Below, piece by piece: positions 6,969 through 15,470 of a DNA stretch of 64,000 nucleotides. The position numbers were made by a program, and so were the translations under genes. The stretch covers positions 124,001 through 188,000 of the forward strand of contig CALMRZ010000028.1 in the NCBI GenBank assembly GCA_937872225.1, written 5' to 3'. The notes beneath the pieces were generated by a model. It was not told the origin of the DNA. It did no database searches and saw only the letters and a program-made list of their open reading frames with translations. How positions within the stretch are numbered: the stretch's first letter is position 1; each line of letters starts with the position of its first letter. The DNA comes from an uncultured Spirochaetota bacterium (lineage in GTDB: Bacteria; Spirochaetota; UBA4802; UBA5550).

Positions 6969-8693
6969 ATGAAAAAACTGATATTCTATTTTGATCCATC
7001 GGCCAAGAAGATGCTGACCGAAACCATTTCGGAGACCGGTGAAAAGAAGCTGGTCCTTACTTCTACTAAAAATTTTGTTTTCACCGCCGAGATTGTCGCC
7101 AGGATCATTGACATAGACGGCGACGAACAGATCCCCACGCGCCTTGATCCCGGTTATAATTACTATGTCGTGCAGGATTATTTCACCGTAAAGGCGGACC
7201 GCGGGATTTATTACGATGAATCGACCGGCGCCTACAAGGCATCCGAATACGGCTTTGTCGTCCTGGACGGCCAGAAAATCAAGCTGATATCCCCTCTTTC
7301 AGTCAGCAAGGACAAGCTCAAGGCGTTTTATTACGTGTATCCCACCAAGTTCGGAAGGATACCGGCCTATGCGGACCTTGAAGAGATCATGCACCAGTAC
7401 CGCATCCTGTCGCGCCTTGATCAGAACCAGATTGTCGAGCAGATGCAGGCAATCGATGTCAACCAGCCGAAGTTCACCAGGATCCTCATTGCCCAGGGAA
7501 AAGAACCGGTCAACGGGCACGAAGAATATTACGTCCCCCTCGTCAACCTTCAGAAAAAGGCGGGGGAGCTGAAGTCTGACGGGAGCATCGATTTCAAGGA
7601 AGTCGGGTTCATCGTGGAGGTGAAGAAGGGCCAGGACATCCTGAAACGGATACCGAAAGAAAAGTCGGTGGACGGCTACAATGTTTACGGAGACAAGGTC
7701 CCGGGGGAAATCGTAACAACCGACGGCTATAACAAGGGCGCCAACATGGAGCCGAGCAGGGACGATGAAAACATATTCGTGTCGGCGATAGACGGGTGCG
7801 TCGACGTTGACGGCAAGACAATATCGGTGCTCCCCATCGTCTATATCCAGGGGGACATCAATTACGAGACCGGCAATATTGATTTTGACGGGTCGGTCCA
7901 CATCATGGGTTCCGTGCTGCCGGGGTTTACCGTAAAGGCCCGCGGCGATATCGTTATCGAGAAGAATGTCGATGACGCCCATATCGAGGCGCAGGGCGAT
8001 ATCACGGTTAAAATGGGGGTGGTCGGCAAGGAAAACGCGAAACTTGTCGCCAACGGCAAGGTGACGGCAAAGTATCTCCTCAATTCCAAGGTGGAGGCCG
8101 TGGGCGATATCATCGTCGAGGACTCGATCATCAACTGCGACGTCTTTTCCAATTCGAAGATACGCGTCGTGGCGCGTCAGGGAAAGATAATAGGGGGGAA
8201 GGCGACGGCGCTGTATGAAATCATGGTCAACGTGTCAGGGTCGCCCAACGAGACCGAAACGCTGCTGAGCGTCGGGAGGAACCTCTTTATCGAGAAGGAA
8301 CTGGCCGATGTGCACAAGGAGATTGCAAAGTGGCGCCAGGCCGTTGATGAATCCATACGGAAGCTCAAGGGCAGCTTCGGCAATTCGGTTTTTGAGAACC
8401 CCAAGGAATATATAGCAAAACTGCCGCCGACGAAGCAGAAAAGCTGTCTCATCCTGCTCAAGGAGCTGAGCAACAACAACGCTGAAATGAAAAAGCTGAT
8501 AGAGCAGAGCAAGGAAATCCAGGACAAGCTGAAGCTGGAGCGCGAGCCGTGCATTATCATTAAAAACAAGGCGTACCCGAACACCATCATAAACATCAGG
8601 AAAAGCACCAAGCGCATTGACAGCCCCATCGATAATGTCAAATATTACGAGGATCCCGAGGATAAGATCATCCGTTTCAGCCCGGCATTATGA
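6969..8693 (+). CDS. FapA (DUF342) family protein
   Basis: 574 residues from ATG 6969; an upstream TTG (6894) has no ribosome site and adds an odd Tyr-rich tail. The N-terminal part (1-230) carries the FapA N-terminal fold, followed by the signature region near 240-300 (KSVDGYNVYGDKVPG), then a beta-helix with repeated short turns (GDINYETGNIDFDGSVHI; GDIVIEKNVDDAHIEAQGDI; GDIIVEDSIINC) and a C-terminal coiled coil (about 465-540). FapA proteins are cytoplasmic, linked to flagellar assembly control or polymer-like beta-helix scaffolds; the biochemical role is poorly defined. Single-gene unit here. Confidence 0.85.
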   Translation: MKKLIFYFDPSAKKMLTETISETGEKKLVLTSTKNFVFTAEIVARIIDIDGDEQIPTRLDPGYNYYVVQDYFTVKADRGIYYDESTGAYKASEYGFVVLDGQKIKLISPLSVSKDKLKAFYYVYPTKFGRIPAYADLEEIMHQYRILSRLDQNQIVEQMQAIDVNQPKFTRILIAQGKEPVNGHEEYYVPLVNLQKKAGELKSDGSIDFKEVGFIVEVKKGQDILKRIPKEKSVDGYNVYGDKVPGEIVTTDGYNKGANMEPSRDDENIFVSAIDGCVDVDGKTISVLPIVYIQGDINYETGNIDFDGSVHIMGSVLPGFTVKARGDIVIEKNVDDAHIEAQGDITVKMGVVGKENAKLVANGKVTAKYLLNSKVEAVGDIIVEDSIINCDVFSNSKIRVVARQGKIIGGKATALYEIMVNVSGSPNETETLLSVGRNLFIEKELADVHKEIAKWRQAVDESIRKLKGSFGNSVFENPKEYIAKLPPTKQKSCLILLKELSNNNAEMKKLIEQSKEIQDKLKLEREPCIIIKNKAYPNTIINIRKSTKRIDSPIDNVKYYEDPEDKIIRFSPAL

Positions 8694-8731
8694 TACCCCG
8701 GAAACATTTAGCCGGACCGGCAGAATTTAAT

Positions 8732-8759
8732 TTGACAAAAGTCTCCATTCAATTTTAAT
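8732..8759 (+). promoter_or_regulatory. Candidate promoter for the TatA-like gene
   Basis: TTGACA (8732-8737), 16-base spacer, TTTAAT (8754-8759). The sequence AATTTTAATG occurs twice, at 8751-8760 and 8766-8775, between this and the start codon. Confidence 0.35.
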
Positions 8760-8785
8760 GACCTAAATTTTAATGGAGGTAATCC

Positions 8786-9049
8786 ATGAATACGGGAGTG
8801 CAACTGGCCATTATTCCCAATGTGGGCCCCTGGGAACTCGCCTTGATTCTGCTGATCGTCCTTATTATTTTTGGCGCCAACAAGCTGCCCAAAATCGCGA
8901 AAGACCTCGGCAGCGGCATACGGGAATTCAAGAAGTCCATATCCGGCGAAGCAGCGGAAGAGAAAAAAGAAGAGGCCAAATGCGTAAAATGCGGCGCCAA
9001 GCTTCAGGCGGGCGCAAAATTCTGCCCATCATGCGGTGCCGAGCAGTAA
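8786..9049 (+). CDS. tatA: TatA-like translocase subunit with C-terminal zinc ribbon
   Basis: 87 residues. One membrane helix (about 16-30, ending in FG) followed by the TatA/E hinge and amphipathic helix (ANKLPKIAKDLGSGIREFKKS), the family hallmark of the Sec-independent twin-arginine export pore. After a charged linker the protein ends in a zinc ribbon: C66-x2-C69 and C80-x2-C83 (CVKCG; CPSCG). Ordinary TatA tails are acidic and unstructured, so the ribbon is unusual. GGAGG at 8775-8779 precedes ATG 8786. No tatC is nearby. Confidence 0.9.
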   Translation: MNTGVQLAIIPNVGPWELALILLIVLIIFGANKLPKIAKDLGSGIREFKKSISGEAAEEKKEEAKCVKCGAKLQAGAKFCPSCGAEQ

Positions 9050-9190
9050 TGATCATGTTTTAGAGCATCAATTAAAGCCCTGATTGTCTGACACATGCAG
9101 TCTTCATAAAGAATTATAAAGCCTGGCTGCCGGGTATTTATTATTTGACCATACGATTGATGGTATATCAGGATCAATCATCGAGAGTCC

Positions 9191-9224
9191 ATGGCGGTAT
9201 TATTGATTCCGCCATTTGTTTTTT
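9191..9224 (+). terminator. Rho-independent terminator
   Basis: ATGGCGG (9191-9197) pairs with CCGCCAT (9209-9215) around an 11-base loop, then TTGTTTTTT. It would end the tatA-like transcript 140 bases after its stop and just precedes the next gene's ATG. Confidence 0.75.
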
Positions 9225-9248
9225 ATCACCGCAGTCAACCGGCATAGT

Positions 9249-10127
9249 ATGATTATAATCCTCACTTCATTGAATAACCCGCTGTCGCCGGGACCATCCA
9301 TCCACTCCGTTCTTCAGGAGTATTGTTCATCCTCCCTCGCCGCAATAGACGACACTGCTGTGCCGTACCATGATCAGCTCAGCCGGATTTTTACCGAATA
9401 CCGGCCGAAGATAGTCATTAACTGCCATGAATATCCCGACATCGACGCGGCGGAATATGAACGTGAAGCCGCCTATGCCATAAACGGCCTGTTCCTTGCA
9501 AGCCTGTCGGCCCTGTGCCTGGACCGGGATGTCAAGCTCATACAGCTCAGCACGTCATATGTTTTCAGCGGCAGGGGAGGCGCGCCCTTCCGTGAGGAGG
9601 ACGAACCTGACCCGGTTTCGGTTTACGGCGATTCGAAGCTTCTGGGCGAGCGGATAATCCGCGAATCCGGCTGCCGCCATGTAATCGTCCGCGTCCCTGA
9701 TCTTTTCGGGGAGGGGATGCCCCTGGTAAGCAGCCGCCTGGCCCTGAAGGATGATGACGGCACGCTGCGGGTCATCAGAGGGCAGGTGACAGCGGCCGCG
9801 TATTCCGGGGACCTGGCGCGGACCATTTCCGAGCTCATCAGCAGGGACTGCCGTGGCATATATCATTTCAGCCAGGAAGGCGCGGTGGCGACCGGGGAGT
9901 TCATCACCAGGGCCCTGGATCTCTGCGTACACCGTGGCGTAACCGGGAAAAAATATACGGTTATGGAGACCGAAAAAGAGGATTTTCTTGCGCCCGGGGA
10001 ACGGCCGATGTATAATGTCCTTGATGCGGGTAAAATGAAAGGCGCCGCGGGGACCAGCGTCCGGGGCTGGGAGGAGGCCCTGAAAGATTTTATATCCCAA
10101 AACGGCAGATCAATCATTCTCACCTGA
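9249..10127 (+). CDS. RmlD-like NAD(P)-dependent sugar epimerase/reductase
   Basis: 292 residues from ATG 9249; starting further upstream would place the start inside the terminator. The extended SDR fold of dTDP-4-dehydrorhamnose reductase is seen: STSYVFSGRGGAPFREED (residues about 98-115), then the catalytic YxxxK in VYGDSKLLGE, then HVIVRVPDLFGEG and a C-terminal substrate domain. The usual N-terminal GxxGxxG loop is absent (ILTSLNNPLSPG instead), so cofactor binding may be altered. Next gene begins 14 bases downstream. Likely acts on a nucleotide sugar, but no other rhamnose gene is nearby. Confidence 0.72.
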   Translation: MIIILTSLNNPLSPGPSIHSVLQEYCSSSLAAIDDTAVPYHDQLSRIFTEYRPKIVINCHEYPDIDAAEYEREAAYAINGLFLASLSALCLDRDVKLIQLSTSYVFSGRGGAPFREEDEPDPVSVYGDSKLLGERIIRESGCRHVIVRVPDLFGEGMPLVSSRLALKDDDGTLRVIRGQVTAAAYSGDLARTISELISRDCRGIYHFSQEGAVATGEFITRALDLCVHRGVTGKKYTVMETEKEDFLAPGERPMYNVLDAGKMKGAAGTSVRGWEEALKDFISQNGRSIILT

Positions 10128-10141
10128 AAGGAGCTGGAACG

Positions 10142-10645
10142 ATGAAACCATACAAGATAGATGAAGTCGGCGATCAGATACTCGAAATCCTCTACCATGA
10201 CGCCAAGGCGGACACCGCGGACATCGCGAAGCAGGTCAACCTTCCGGAAGAGAGCGTAAAAAAGTACATCAGGAAATTCGAAAGCGACAGGATCATCCTC
10301 GGCTACCATACCGATATCAACTGGCAGAGGATACGCCTCCACGAGGTCAAGGCCCTGATAGAAGTGAAGGTCATCCCGGAGCGGAAGGTCGGATTTGATT
10401 CAGTGGCGGAGGCCATTTACCGGTATCCCGAGGTCACGTCCGTCTATCTTCTTTCCGGCGGCTATGATCTGCTGGTGCAGGTGGAAGGGGAGAGCCTGCG
10501 GGAAGTGGCGCTTTTCGTATCGGAAAAGCTCGCGACCATCCATGGCGTTCAATCCACCGTGTCGCACTTTTTGCTGAAGAAATATAAGGAGGACGGCGTC
10601 ATACTGGTCGACCAGTCGGATTCAAAGCGCCTCCCGGTGACCTGA
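10142..10645 (+). CDS. Lrp/AsnC family transcriptional regulator
   Basis: 167 residues. N-terminal winged helix (about 8-60: GDQILEILYHDAKADTADIA; VKKYIRKFESDRIILGYHTDIN) followed by a RAM ligand-binding domain (about 70-150) with VYLLSGGYDLLVQVEG, the characteristic core of this family. Such proteins sense amino acids or related metabolites as octamers. AAAGGAGC sits ahead of ATG 10142. It follows the RmlD-like gene closely and precedes the DNA glycosylase, but neither neighbour suggests a target. Confidence 0.88.
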   Translation: MKPYKIDEVGDQILEILYHDAKADTADIAKQVNLPEESVKKYIRKFESDRIILGYHTDINWQRIRLHEVKALIEVKVIPERKVGFDSVAEAIYRYPEVTSVYLLSGGYDLLVQVEGESLREVALFVSEKLATIHGVQSTVSHFLLKKYKEDGVILVDQSDSKRLPVT

Positions 10646-10687
10646 GGACCGGCCCGCCGTGACAATATTCAGCAGGCCGGACGCAGC

Positions 10688-11386
10688 ATGAACCGCATCA
10701 CGTCCGTCTATAAGCGGCTCCTCGCATTCCACGGCCCCCAGGGCTGGTGGCCCATCGTCAATGCTTCGACGCTCCGGAGCGAATACCATCTCGGGGCCCC
10801 CCGCGATGAAAAGGATTTTTTCGAGATATCGATAGGCGCGATACTGACCCAGAATATTGCCTGGAAAAATGTCGATACGGCCCTGGCAGCGATGAAGAAG
10901 CGCGGCATCCTCGATCCCCTCTCGATTCAGCGGGTGCGGCTTCAGACCCTGGGGACCATCATCCGGCCCACGGGGTATTACAACCAGAAGGCAAAAAAGA
11001 TAAAGAACTTTGTGGCGTTGTACCGCCGTCACGGTTTTGACCACCGGGCCTTCCGCGGCATTGAGCCTTCATCGCTCAGGAAGGAGCTCCTTTCCGTCAA
11101 CGGGATCGGGCCGGAGACCGCGGATTCGATCCTCCTCTATGGCCTCAACGTTAAAATTTTCGTCGTGGACGCCTATACGAGGAGAATCTTTACCCGCCTC
11201 GGCCTGCTGTCCGGCAGGGAGAGTTACCACGAGATTCAGGACGTCTTCCAGCGTCAGTTCAAGGGCACCGTTCAGGACTATAATGAATATCACGCCCTTA
11301 TCGTGGCCCATGGAAAGGATTACTGTAAAAGCAGGCCCCGGTGTGAAGAGTGCTGCCTGTCCCGCCTGTGCGATAAGAATATATGA
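10688..11386 (+). CDS. Endonuclease III-like DNA glycosylase, probably monofunctional
   Basis: 232 residues of the HhH-GPD superfamily. Helix-hairpin-helix at about 136-148 (VNGIGPETADSI), catalytic Asp161 in VVDAYTRR, and a C-terminal 4Fe-4S loop with Cys 213, 219, 222 and 228. The lysine that gives E. coli Nth its lyase activity (K120) aligns with Glu143, exactly 18 residues before the Asp as in Nth. This resembles the MagIII 3-methyladenine glycosylase subgroup. The first Cys spacing is one residue shorter than in Nth. Cytoplasmic base-excision repair role expected. Confidence 0.85.
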   Translation: MNRITSVYKRLLAFHGPQGWWPIVNASTLRSEYHLGAPRDEKDFFEISIGAILTQNIAWKNVDTALAAMKKRGILDPLSIQRVRLQTLGTIIRPTGYYNQKAKKIKNFVALYRRHGFDHRAFRGIEPSSLRKELLSVNGIGPETADSILLYGLNVKIFVVDAYTRRIFTRLGLLSGRESYHEIQDVFQRQFKGTVQDYNEYHALIVAHGKDYCKSRPRCEECCLSRLCDKNI

Positions 11387-11422
11387 AGCAATGATGGGGA
11401 TTCTTACTATCTAGTAAATTCC

Positions 11423-11451
11423 TTGACTTCCCCTGTAACTTCGTGTAGTAT
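11423..11451 (+). promoter_or_regulatory. Candidate promoter for pgi
   Basis: TTGACT (11423-11428), exact 17-base spacer, TAGTAT (11446-11451); 5 of 6 and 5 of 6 matches to the sigma-70 consensus, 30 bases ahead of ATG 11482. Confidence 0.5.
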
Positions 11452-11481
11452 CAGCTCCCTGATTATTGTTATGAGGACGCC

Positions 11482-13116
11482 ATGCAAAGAAAAAAACTGA
11501 CCGAAATGAAGGAATGGAAGGCGCTGGAGGACCATTTTAAAGAAATCAGGGACGTGACCCTGAAGACCCTCTTTGATGCCGATGCCGCACGGGCCGGGAA
11601 ATTCACCATTTCCGAGGAAGACATCCTGTTTGACTATTCCAAAAACCGTATCACTGAAAAAACAATCCGGCTTCTTATCGACCTGGCCGTTGCCTGTGAC
11701 CTGAAGGGCGAGATGGAGCGCATGTTCAGGGGGGAAAAGATCAACGCAACCGAAGGCCGCGCGGTGCTCCACACGGCCCTCAGGAACCTGTCGGGAAGCC
11801 CCGTCATGGTTGACGGGACGGACGTCATGCCCGGGATAATGGCCGTACTGGCCAAAATGAAGGATTTTTCCGACAGGGTCCGCGACGGCAGGTGGAAGGG
11901 CTATACCGGAAAGCCGATGAACCATATCGTCAATATCGGCATCGGGGGGTCGGACCTGGGGCCCTGCATGGCGACGGAGGCCCTGAAATTCTATTCCCGG
12001 CGAGACCTGAAGTCGTATTTCGTGTCGAATGTCGACGATACCCATATTATGGAGACCCTCCGGCTGTGCGACCCGGAGCAAACGCTCTTCATAATAGCGT
12101 CAAAGACCTTCACGACCCAGGAAACCATGACCAACGCCGAAACGGCCAGAAAATGGTTGGTCGATAAGCTGTCGTCAGATAAGGCCGTCCCGAACCATTT
12201 CGTGGCGCTATCGACCAACGCGGCCGAAGTGAAGCGCTTCGGCATAGACGCGGAAAATATGTTCGAGTTCTGGGATTGGGTTGGGGGCCGTTATTCACTC
12301 ACCTCCGCCATCGGGCTCTCCTTGATGATTTCCGTCGGGTATGACCACTTCATGTCCCTCCTGGAGGGCTTCCACGCGATGGATAACCATTTCAGGAGCG
12401 CGCCGTTCGAGAAAAATATCCCGGTCATCATGGCGCTTCTCGGCATCTGGTACGGAAATTTTTTCGGGGCTGAGACCCATGCGGTGCTGCCGTACGGGCA
12501 GTATCTGCACCGGTTTGCCGCCTACCTGCAGCAGGCGGACATGGAATCGAACGGCAAGTGCGTAGACCGCGGCGGTGAGAGGGTCTCCTACGGGACCGGC
12601 CCTGTAATCTGGGGCGAACCGGGGACCAACGGCCAGCATGCCTTCTACCAGCTTATCCATCAGGGGACCAGGCTCATCCCCGCCGATTTCATCGGCTTTG
12701 CGCGGTCCCTGCATAACGAAGGCGATCACCACCGGAAGCTCATGGCTAACTTCTTCGCCCAGACCGAGGCCCTGGCCTTCGGAAAAACGGCTGACGAACT
12801 GCGGCGGGAAGGCGTGGCCGAGGCCCTGGTCCCGTACCGCACGTTCGAGGGAAACCGCCCGACCAGCACCATCATGGCCCGGGAGCTCGCGCCGCGCGTC
12901 CTGGGGAAACTCATCGCGATGTATGAACACAAGATATTCGCGCAGGGTGTCATCTGGAACATTTATTCCTTTGACCAGTGGGGCGTCGAGCTCGGGAAAG
13001 CGCTGGCGAAGAACATCATGCCCGAACTGGCCGACGGGTTCAGGGGGGCCCTGAAGCATGACAGCTCAACGAACGGCCTGATACGCTATTACAGGAACAA
13101 TCAGCCCCATGAATAG
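11482..13116 (+). CDS. pgi: Glucose-6-phosphate isomerase
   Basis: 544 residues, normal for the long bacterial form. Interconverts glucose-6-phosphate and fructose-6-phosphate in the cytoplasm. Family motifs: [10 protein letters not shown] near 155, [11 protein letters not shown] near 215 (phosphate-binding), [14 protein letters not shown] near 265-278 (PGI signature), and [25 protein letters not shown] near the C terminus (split here: key is [10 protein letters not shown]). GAGGACG precedes ATG 11482. It overlaps the next gene by 8 bases. Confidence 0.97.
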   Translation: MQRKKLTEMKEWKALEDHFKEIRDVTLKTLFDADAARAGKFTISEEDILFDYSKNRITEKTIRLLIDLAVACDLKGEMERMFRGEKINATEGRAVLHTALRNLSGSPVMVDGTDVMPGIMAVLAKMKDFSDRVRDGRWKGYTGKPMNHIVNIGIGGSDLGPCMATEALKFYSRRDLKSYFVSNVDDTHIMETLRLCDPEQTLFIIASKTFTTQETMTNAETARKWLVDKLSSDKAVPNHFVALSTNAAEVKRFGIDAENMFEFWDWVGGRYSLTSAIGLSLMISVGYDHFMSLLEGFHAMDNHFRSAPFEKNIPVIMALLGIWYGNFFGAETHAVLPYGQYLHRFAAYLQQADMESNGKCVDRGGERVSYGTGPVIWGEPGTNGQHAFYQLIHQGTRLIPADFIGFARSLHNEGDHHRKLMANFFAQTEALAFGKTADELRREGVAEALVPYRTFEGNRPTSTIMARELAPRVLGKLIAMYEHKIFAQGVIWNIYSFDQWGVELGKALAKNIMPELADGFRGALKHDSSTNGLIRYYRNNQPHE

Positions 13117-14047
13117 TCATATCCCGGGCGGCGGCGAAGCGCCGAGATATCTGACGGATGAGGAACGGGAGAAGCTCCGGCAGTTCAACATCCTCACCGC
13201 CGAGGCCAACACGATCCGTGAAAAAGACAAGGTCCTCATCAAGAGCCTCTTCAGGAATTTTTACAGCAAGAAGCTCAATGTCGGCATCGGCTTCCAGCGG
13301 GCTTACGGCTCGATACTGTCGGGCGACTATTTCGACCTCATACAGCTGCCGGACGGCAATTACCTCTTTATCTTCGCGGACATGAGCGGCCACGGTCTTC
13401 CCGCCTATACCAACCTGGTGCGGCTCAGGTCCGCCATCACCATGTCGATCGGCGACGCGAAAAAGATATACGAGCATTCAGGCTCGGTTGACAGCGATTT
13501 TCTCGTAAGGAATATAACCACCAAGTTCACCGACATCATGGAAGAGGCGAATTCTCAGGATTTTGCCTGCGTCCTGTTCACCTTTATCTATAATGACGGC
13601 GACAAGTTCCATCTCAGGTTCTACAACCGGAGCATGCTGTTCCCGATAATCGTGCGCAAGTTCCAGAAAAATATAGTGGGGCTATACAACCTGAACTACG
13701 AGGAAAAAGGATGGCATCCCCTGAAGGGGAACCTCCTGAGCAGCGACGTGCGCATGATTCTCGAGGAACGCTATCTCGAATGCCCTTCGTGCGGCTTCAC
13801 CCTTTACGAGGGCGATTCCATCCTCTATTACAGCGACGGCATCGTGGAGGCCTCCCGGAAGGACCGTCAGAGCGAAGAGTTCGGGGAGGAGCGGATCATG
13901 CAGATTCTCCGGGACAATCTCAACCTGATGCCGCAGCTGGTTGTCCATGAGCTTTTCGCTGCGGTCTACCAGTTCATGGAACGGCCGGAGCAGCAGAAGG
14001 ACGACATGACGGCCGTTTTGATTGATTTTCCGCCGGTCCGGTATTAA
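13109..14047 (+). CDS. PP2C/SpoIIE-type serine phosphatase
   Basis: 312 residues. Metal-binding motifs of SpoIIE-type PP2C phosphatases are in place: [10 protein letters not shown] (about 71-80), [12 protein letters not shown] (about 90-101), [10 protein letters not shown] (about 241-250) and KDDMTAVLI near the C terminus. Such enzymes dephosphorylate anti-sigma-factor antagonists. There is no sensor domain; the first 60 residues form a charged helix. A C-x2-C pair (CPSCG, about 226-229) in the variable region is unusual and may bind metal. The start overlaps the pgi stop, implying translational coupling. Confidence 0.85.
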   Translation: MNSHIPGGGEAPRYLTDEEREKLRQFNILTAEANTIREKDKVLIKSLFRNFYSKKLNVGIGFQRAYGSILSGDYFDLIQLPDGNYLFIFADMSGHGLPAYTNLVRLRSAITMSIGDAKKIYEHSGSVDSDFLVRNITTKFTDIMEEANSQDFACVLFTFIYNDGDKFHLRFYNRSMLFPIIVRKFQKNIVGLYNLNYEEKGWHPLKGNLLSSDVRMILEERYLECPSCGFTLYEGDSILYYSDGIVEASRKDRQSEEFGEERIMQILRDNLNLMPQLVVHELFAAVYQFMERPEQQKDDMTAVLIDFPPVRY

Positions 14048-14105
14048 ATAAGTTGACACTGCGTGCTTCCGCCATACCGTGTGTGACGACCGCGGAGGTG
14101 TTGTC

Positions 14106-15455
14106 ATGCAAGATATACTGAAAAAAATTGAAAAGCTTACCCTGCTGAATGATTACCTCACCCCCGAGATAATACGGGAAAAGGATGTCAAGCTCGGCCT
14201 GAGGAACCCTGACGGGACCGGCGTTGTCGTGGGCATAACGACCAAGGGCAGGGTCGACGGCTACCAGAAGATACTGAAGAACGCCGAAACCAAGACCTAT
14301 GAAGTTAGACCGGTGCCCGGGAAGCTGTATTACTGCGGCTATGATGTCGAGGACATCGTAAGGGTGGCCGAGAAAACCAGGCGGTACTGTTTTGACGAGG
14401 TGGCGTACCTGCTTCTGGCAGGGGAACTTCCGAAACCGTCAGACCTTAAGAAGTTCAGCAAGGAGCTGGCGAAGCGCCGGGCCCTTTCGCGGATGGAGCG
14501 CCAGATCATCATGGGCGAGGTGCAGAACGACAACCAGATGTATGCCCTCCACAGCGTGCTGTCCCACCTGAGCCGCTGCGATGAAAACGCCGATTCCACG
14601 GACATCGACAACGTATGCCGCCAGAGCATAAACCTGATAGCGAAGTTCCCGACCATCGTCGCGGCGAACTACAACGTGCTGCGCTACACCAAGGGCTTTG
14701 ACCTGAAAATATTCAGGCCCAAGCCGGAATATTCGACCGCTCAAAACTTCCTGTACCTGCTCCATGGCGAAAAGCCGGACGATGAGGACGCCCATATATT
14801 CGACGTGGCACTGATCCTGCACGCGGACCATGGCGGCGGCAACAACTCGACCTTCACCGTGCGGTCGGTGTCGTCCAGCGGGGCCAACACCTACATGGCC
14901 ATAGCCGCCGGCATCGCGTCCCTGTCGGGGCACCTCCATGGCGGGGCGAATGAATCGGTCAAGTTGATGATGAAGGACCTGAAAAACAATGTAAAGGACT
15001 GGGGAAGCGAAAAGGAGATCAAGTCATATCTCAACAAGGTCCTCGACAAAAAGGCGGGCGACGGCTCCGGTAAATTATACGGGTTCGGCCATGCCGTGTA
15101 TACCATTTCTGATCCGAGGGCCATTATCCTCAGGGAATATGCCCGCAACATGGCGAAAAAGCATGATTATTACGACGAGTTTCTCCTCTACGAAAACGTT
15201 GAAAGAATAGGCGCTTCCCTGCTGAACAGCAGGGGGAAAAAGGTCATCTGCGCCAACGTGGACTTCTATTCAGGGTTCGTCTATGAGATGCTGGGCATCC
15301 CGCGGGAGCTGTATACGCCGATATTCGCCATGGCGCGGGTCGTCGGATGGTGCGCCCACCGCATCGAGCAGATCATGCAGGGGAAGATCCTGCGGCCCGC
15401 CTATATCCAGGTCTATTCCGATGTGAAGGATTACGTTGATCTGAAGGAGAGATAG
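14106..15455 (+). CDS. gltA: Citrate synthase
   Basis: 449 residues from ATG 14106, preceded by GGAGGTG; the longer frame from 14079 lacks that site. Condenses oxaloacetate and acetyl-CoA. Catalytic segments: LHADHGGGNNSTF (about 239-251), SLSGHLHGGANESV (about 278-291) with the first active His region, GFGHAVYT (about 330-337) with the second, and a later Asp in VDFYSGFVYEMLG. The length and GGGNNST form fit the long synthases of anaerobes and spirochaetes. It could run oxidatively or supply glutamate synthesis. Confidence 0.95.
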   Translation: MQDILKKIEKLTLLNDYLTPEIIREKDVKLGLRNPDGTGVVVGITTKGRVDGYQKILKNAETKTYEVRPVPGKLYYCGYDVEDIVRVAEKTRRYCFDEVAYLLLAGELPKPSDLKKFSKELAKRRALSRMERQIIMGEVQNDNQMYALHSVLSHLSRCDENADSTDIDNVCRQSINLIAKFPTIVAANYNVLRYTKGFDLKIFRPKPEYSTAQNFLYLLHGEKPDDEDAHIFDVALILHADHGGGNNSTFTVRSVSSSGANTYMAIAAGIASLSGHLHGGANESVKLMMKDLKNNVKDWGSEKEIKSYLNKVLDKKAGDGSGKLYGFGHAVYTISDPRAIILREYARNMAKKHDYYDEFLLYENVERIGASLLNSRGKKVICANVDFYSGFVYEMLGIPRELYTPIFAMARVVGWCAHRIEQIMQGKILRPAYIQVYSDVKDYVDLKER

Positions 15456-15470
15456 GCTGACGGGCGCCGG

